DNA of 64,000 bases from Natronospira bacteriovora. GTDB taxonomy: Bacteria > Pseudomonadota > Gammaproteobacteria > Natronospirales > Natronospiraceae. The position numbers and the translations under genes are program-made. Of this stretch, positions 62,385 through 64,000 are shown piece after piece. Location: assembly GCF_030848495.1 (NCBI RefSeq), contig NZ_JAVDDT010000005.1, forward strand, positions 1-64,000. The letters are read 5' to 3'. Below the pieces are notes generated by a model. That model ran no database searches and was not told the DNA's origin. It worked only from the letters and a program-made list of their open reading frames with translations. Positions within the stretch are counted from its first letter, which is position 1. Each line of letters begins with the position of its first letter.

Positions 62385-63383
62385 ATGATGACAAAGCAAC
62401 TCACCCTGCTTCTGCTGCTGCTTCTACCCACGCCGCTGCTGGCCGGAAACGACCAGTCGCCCCTGGAACTGGCACAGTCGGCACTGGACCAATGGCGTGC
62501 GGACCGGGCGGTGAGCATTCTCGAGCAGCACCGGGATCCCGAGAATGTGGAGTGGCTGAAGCTCAAGGGTCTGGCCCTGATCACGGTGGGTCGAATCGAC
62601 GAGGCCATGCCCTATCTGGAGGATGCCAAGACCCGGGCGCCGGAAGACGCCGAACCTCACTGGTATCGGCTGGCCGGCCTGACCGCTTCACTCAATGACA
62701 GCGGCGCCCTCGGTCAGATGCGCCTGGCCCGCCAGATCCGTCGTGCCCTGGAAACGGTGGTGGAGCTCGACCCGGACAACCCCGAATATCGTCTCGGACT
62801 CATGCAGTTCCACATGGGTGCGCCGCGGGTGGTTGGCGGTCGCTCCTCCGTGGCCGAGGAACAGCGCCAGCGCCTGGCTGAAATCGATCCCCACTGGGGC
62901 CTGCTGGCCGATGCCCTGTTCCTGATCAGCGAGAAGGAACAGCGGGCCGGCCTGGATGGCCTGCTGCAGGCCTGGGATGAGGGCCGTGGCATCGAAGACG
63001 CTGCCATGCCCGCCGTTTTCAATGCCCAGGCCCTTGAAGACTGGGCGGCCGCGCGCAAGACCCTGCATGAATACCTTGCCATGAAACCGGGCAATCCCAG
63101 TGCCCTGTATCAGCTTGGCCGCACCGCCGCTCTGTCCGGGGAAGACCGCCCCGCCGGCAAGGCCGCGCTGGAGGAATACCTGGCCCTGCCCTTCCACTCA
63201 CCCCTGATGCCGTCGGCGGCCGCGGCCTGGAGGCGGCTGGGCGAGATTCATCTGGCCGGTGGTGACGCTGAACAGGCACAACAGGCCTGGCATCAGGCCC
63301 TGAAACTGGATCCCGAATTCGAAGAGGCCCGCCTGGCGCTGGAAGCACTGCAGAATGGCGAGGACGAGGAGAAGCGGATATGA
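62385..63383 (+). CDS. Exported tetratricopeptide-repeat protein of the RND operon
   Basis: 332 residues. ATG 62385 begins a Leu-rich signal peptide (KQLTLLLLLLLPTPLLA) after GAAGGGG. TPR-like helices cover most of it: EWLKLKGLALITVGRIDEAM, YQLGRTAALSGEDRPAG, AAWRRLGEIHLAGGDAEQAQ. It starts 49 bp after permease 2 and overlaps the next gene by 4 bp. The role is unknown; such proteins often scaffold envelope complexes. Confidence 0.8.
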   Translation: MMTKQLTLLLLLLLPTPLLAGNDQSPLELAQSALDQWRADRAVSILEQHRDPENVEWLKLKGLALITVGRIDEAMPYLEDAKTRAPEDAEPHWYRLAGLTASLNDSGALGQMRLARQIRRALETVVELDPDNPEYRLGLMQFHMGAPRVVGGRSSVAEEQRQRLAEIDPHWGLLADALFLISEKEQRAGLDGLLQAWDEGRGIEDAAMPAVFNAQALEDWAAARKTLHEYLAMKPGNPSALYQLGRTAALSGEDRPAGKAALEEYLALPFHSPLMPSAAAAWRRLGEIHLAGGDAEQAQQAWHQALKLDPEFEEARLALEALQNGEDEEKRI

Positions 63384-63736
63384 GCGCCTACGGAAACGAG
63401 CAGGCCATGGGTCAGGACTATCGTCAGGACCAGACCGCCTGCCACATCGTCTATGCCCTTTATGCGGTCAGCCTTTTCAGTGGCGTGCCCGCCTTCATCG
63501 GCGTCATCGTGGCCCATCTTCAGAACGGCAAGGTGGTATCGGGGTTGACCGCCAGCCACCTGCGCTGGCAGATCCGCACCTTCTGGTGGTCCGTGCTCTG
63601 GCTGCTCATCGGCCTGGCCCTGACCCCGATTCTCATCGGCTGGGGCGTCCTGTTCCTGAACTGGCTCTGGTTTCTCTACCGCACGGCCCGAGGCTGGTTG
63701 AGACTGATGGATCGGATTCCGGGTTACCGGTATTAG
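63380..63736 (+). CDS. Small DUF4870-like membrane protein
   Basis: 118 residues with about three transmembrane segments: IVYALYAVSLFSGVPAFIGV, TFWWSVLWLLIGLALTPILI and a third close behind. The HLRWQIRTFWW segment is typical of DUF4870-type proteins. Last gene of the operon; its stop is 16 bp before a CGTAGTCG-family palindrome. Confidence 0.75.
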   Translation: MSAYGNEQAMGQDYRQDQTACHIVYALYAVSLFSGVPAFIGVIVAHLQNGKVVSGLTASHLRWQIRTFWWSVLWLLIGLALTPILIGWGVLFLNWLWFLYRTARGWLRLMDRIPGYRY

Positions 63737-63751
63737 TGAGTGCCCGGCTCT

Positions 63752-63824
63752 TCTCGTAATCGTAGTCGTAGTCGTAATCGGCTTTTCCAGACTTAAAAAT
63801 GCCGATTACGATTACGACTACGAC
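63752..63824. repeat. CGTAGTCGTAATCG-family palindrome, copy 3 (simple form)
   Basis: CTCGTAATCGTAGTCGTAGT onward (63753-63782) pairs with GCCGATTACGATTACGAC and more (63801-63824) around an 18-base loop (TTTTCCAGACTTAAAAAT). It lacks the inner 7-mer arms of copies 1 and 2. It may act as a hairpin between the convergent operons. Confidence 0.87.
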
Positions 63825-63840
63825 GGTTGTCGAATCCCGC

Positions 63841-63951
63841 TCACTCCATCCTTGGAATCAGCAGACCCGTAATCATCAATACCGCCAATAGGCCGATGAG
63901 AATGCCCAGGCGGATGAAAAGCTGCTTGTTGCTCGGTTGCTTGTCGCTCAT
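63841..63951 (-). CDS. 36-residue single-span membrane microprotein
   Basis: ATG at 63951 preceded by GGAG at good distance; stop TGA at 63841-63843. The peptide has a short charged start (MSDKQPSNKQ), then a 21-residue hydrophobic helix (FIRLGILIGLLAVLMITGLL), then IPRME. The ribosome-binding site, clean hydrophobic span and stop just before the repeat make it a credible small gene. I do not recognise a named family. Confidence 0.6.
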   Translation of the reverse strand: MSDKQPSNKQLFIRLGILIGLLAVLMITGLLIPRME

Positions 63952-64000
63952 GTTGGCTCCGGCAGTCAATGAATCAATCAATGTCGGGGCGGCGCTCGCG

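Overview
The window is GC-rich gammaproteobacterial chromosome. The gene set (priA, argS, purEK, holA, nadD-rsfS-rlmH, maf, rng, yhdP, tldD/pmbA, darP, a Zn ABC importer, an RND pump) and the gene orders nadD-rsfS-rlmH, maf-rng-yhdP-nitrilase-tldD point to a free-living member of the Chromatiales/Natronospirales/Xanthomonadales neighbourhood. The exact genus cannot be read from the sequence. No rRNA, tRNA, CRISPR array, transposase or prophage gene was seen.

Layout. 1-1.85 kb: a leftward operon of an ECF sigma factor, a membrane protein in the anti-sigma position, a small acidic exported protein and a basic DUF3106 protein. 1.85-2.2 kb: AT-rich divergent spacer with a cluster of DnaA-box-like sites. 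2.2-7.1 kb: rightward priA, a 270-bp palindrome, argS and an FtsN-like SPOR protein. 7.6-13.6 kb: leftward Anbu (proteasome-like, frameshifted in an eight-C run), pmbA/tldE, a zincin metallopeptidase, an alpha-E protein and a circularly permuted ATP-grasp protein, which together form an amidoligase/Anbu-type system. 13.7-16.2 kb: two isoaspartyl peptidases (one cytosolic, one lipoprotein) and darP. 16.3-21.2 kb: a 1607-residue exported subtilisin with a CTERM-like tail. 21.6-26 kb: purEK, holA. 25.2-30.1 kb: a zinc island (znuBCA, a His-rich outer-membrane protein, a His-rich small protein, a MerC protein) with a Zur-like site. 30.2-42 kb: alpha/beta hydrolase, tldD, nitrilase, yhdP, rng, maf, rlmH, rsfS, nadD. 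42.1-44.2 kb: dgcN-dgcA for D-glutamate use. 44.4-47.9 kb: two convergent GGDEF proteins. 48-54.5 kb: LEA2 lipoprotein, Lon-like AAA protease, a FAD oxidase plus YtqB/MnmM-like methyltransferase pair, a SRPBCC protein and a membrane dipeptidase. 54.8-63.7 kb: an RND efflux operon (one adaptor, two permeases) followed by a TPR protein and a small membrane protein. A 36-codon membrane microprotein lies at the right edge.

Functional theme. Many genes handle peptides and isomerised or D-amino acids: the exported subtilisin, membrane dipeptidase, two isoaspartyl peptidases, DgcN/DgcA, TldD/PmbA and Anbu. This suggests a protein- or peptide-scavenging lifestyle, which is an inference.

The most unusual content is intergenic. 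Four long composite palindromes (about 7.13-7.66, 9.81-10.15, 23.27-23.73 and 24.83-25.21 kb) have short tandem-iteron arms, often 7 bp in period, many carrying TGA; conserved flanks; a REP-like hairpin; inner inverted repeats; and a four-hairpin core. In two copies the core is inverted relative to its own flanks. Several neighbouring genes terminate on a TGA supplied by the iterons. A second family built on CGTAGTCGTAATCG (three copies) and a third palindrome with 11-bp iterons after priA follow the same plan. These nested palindromes are the best candidate here for something undescribed.
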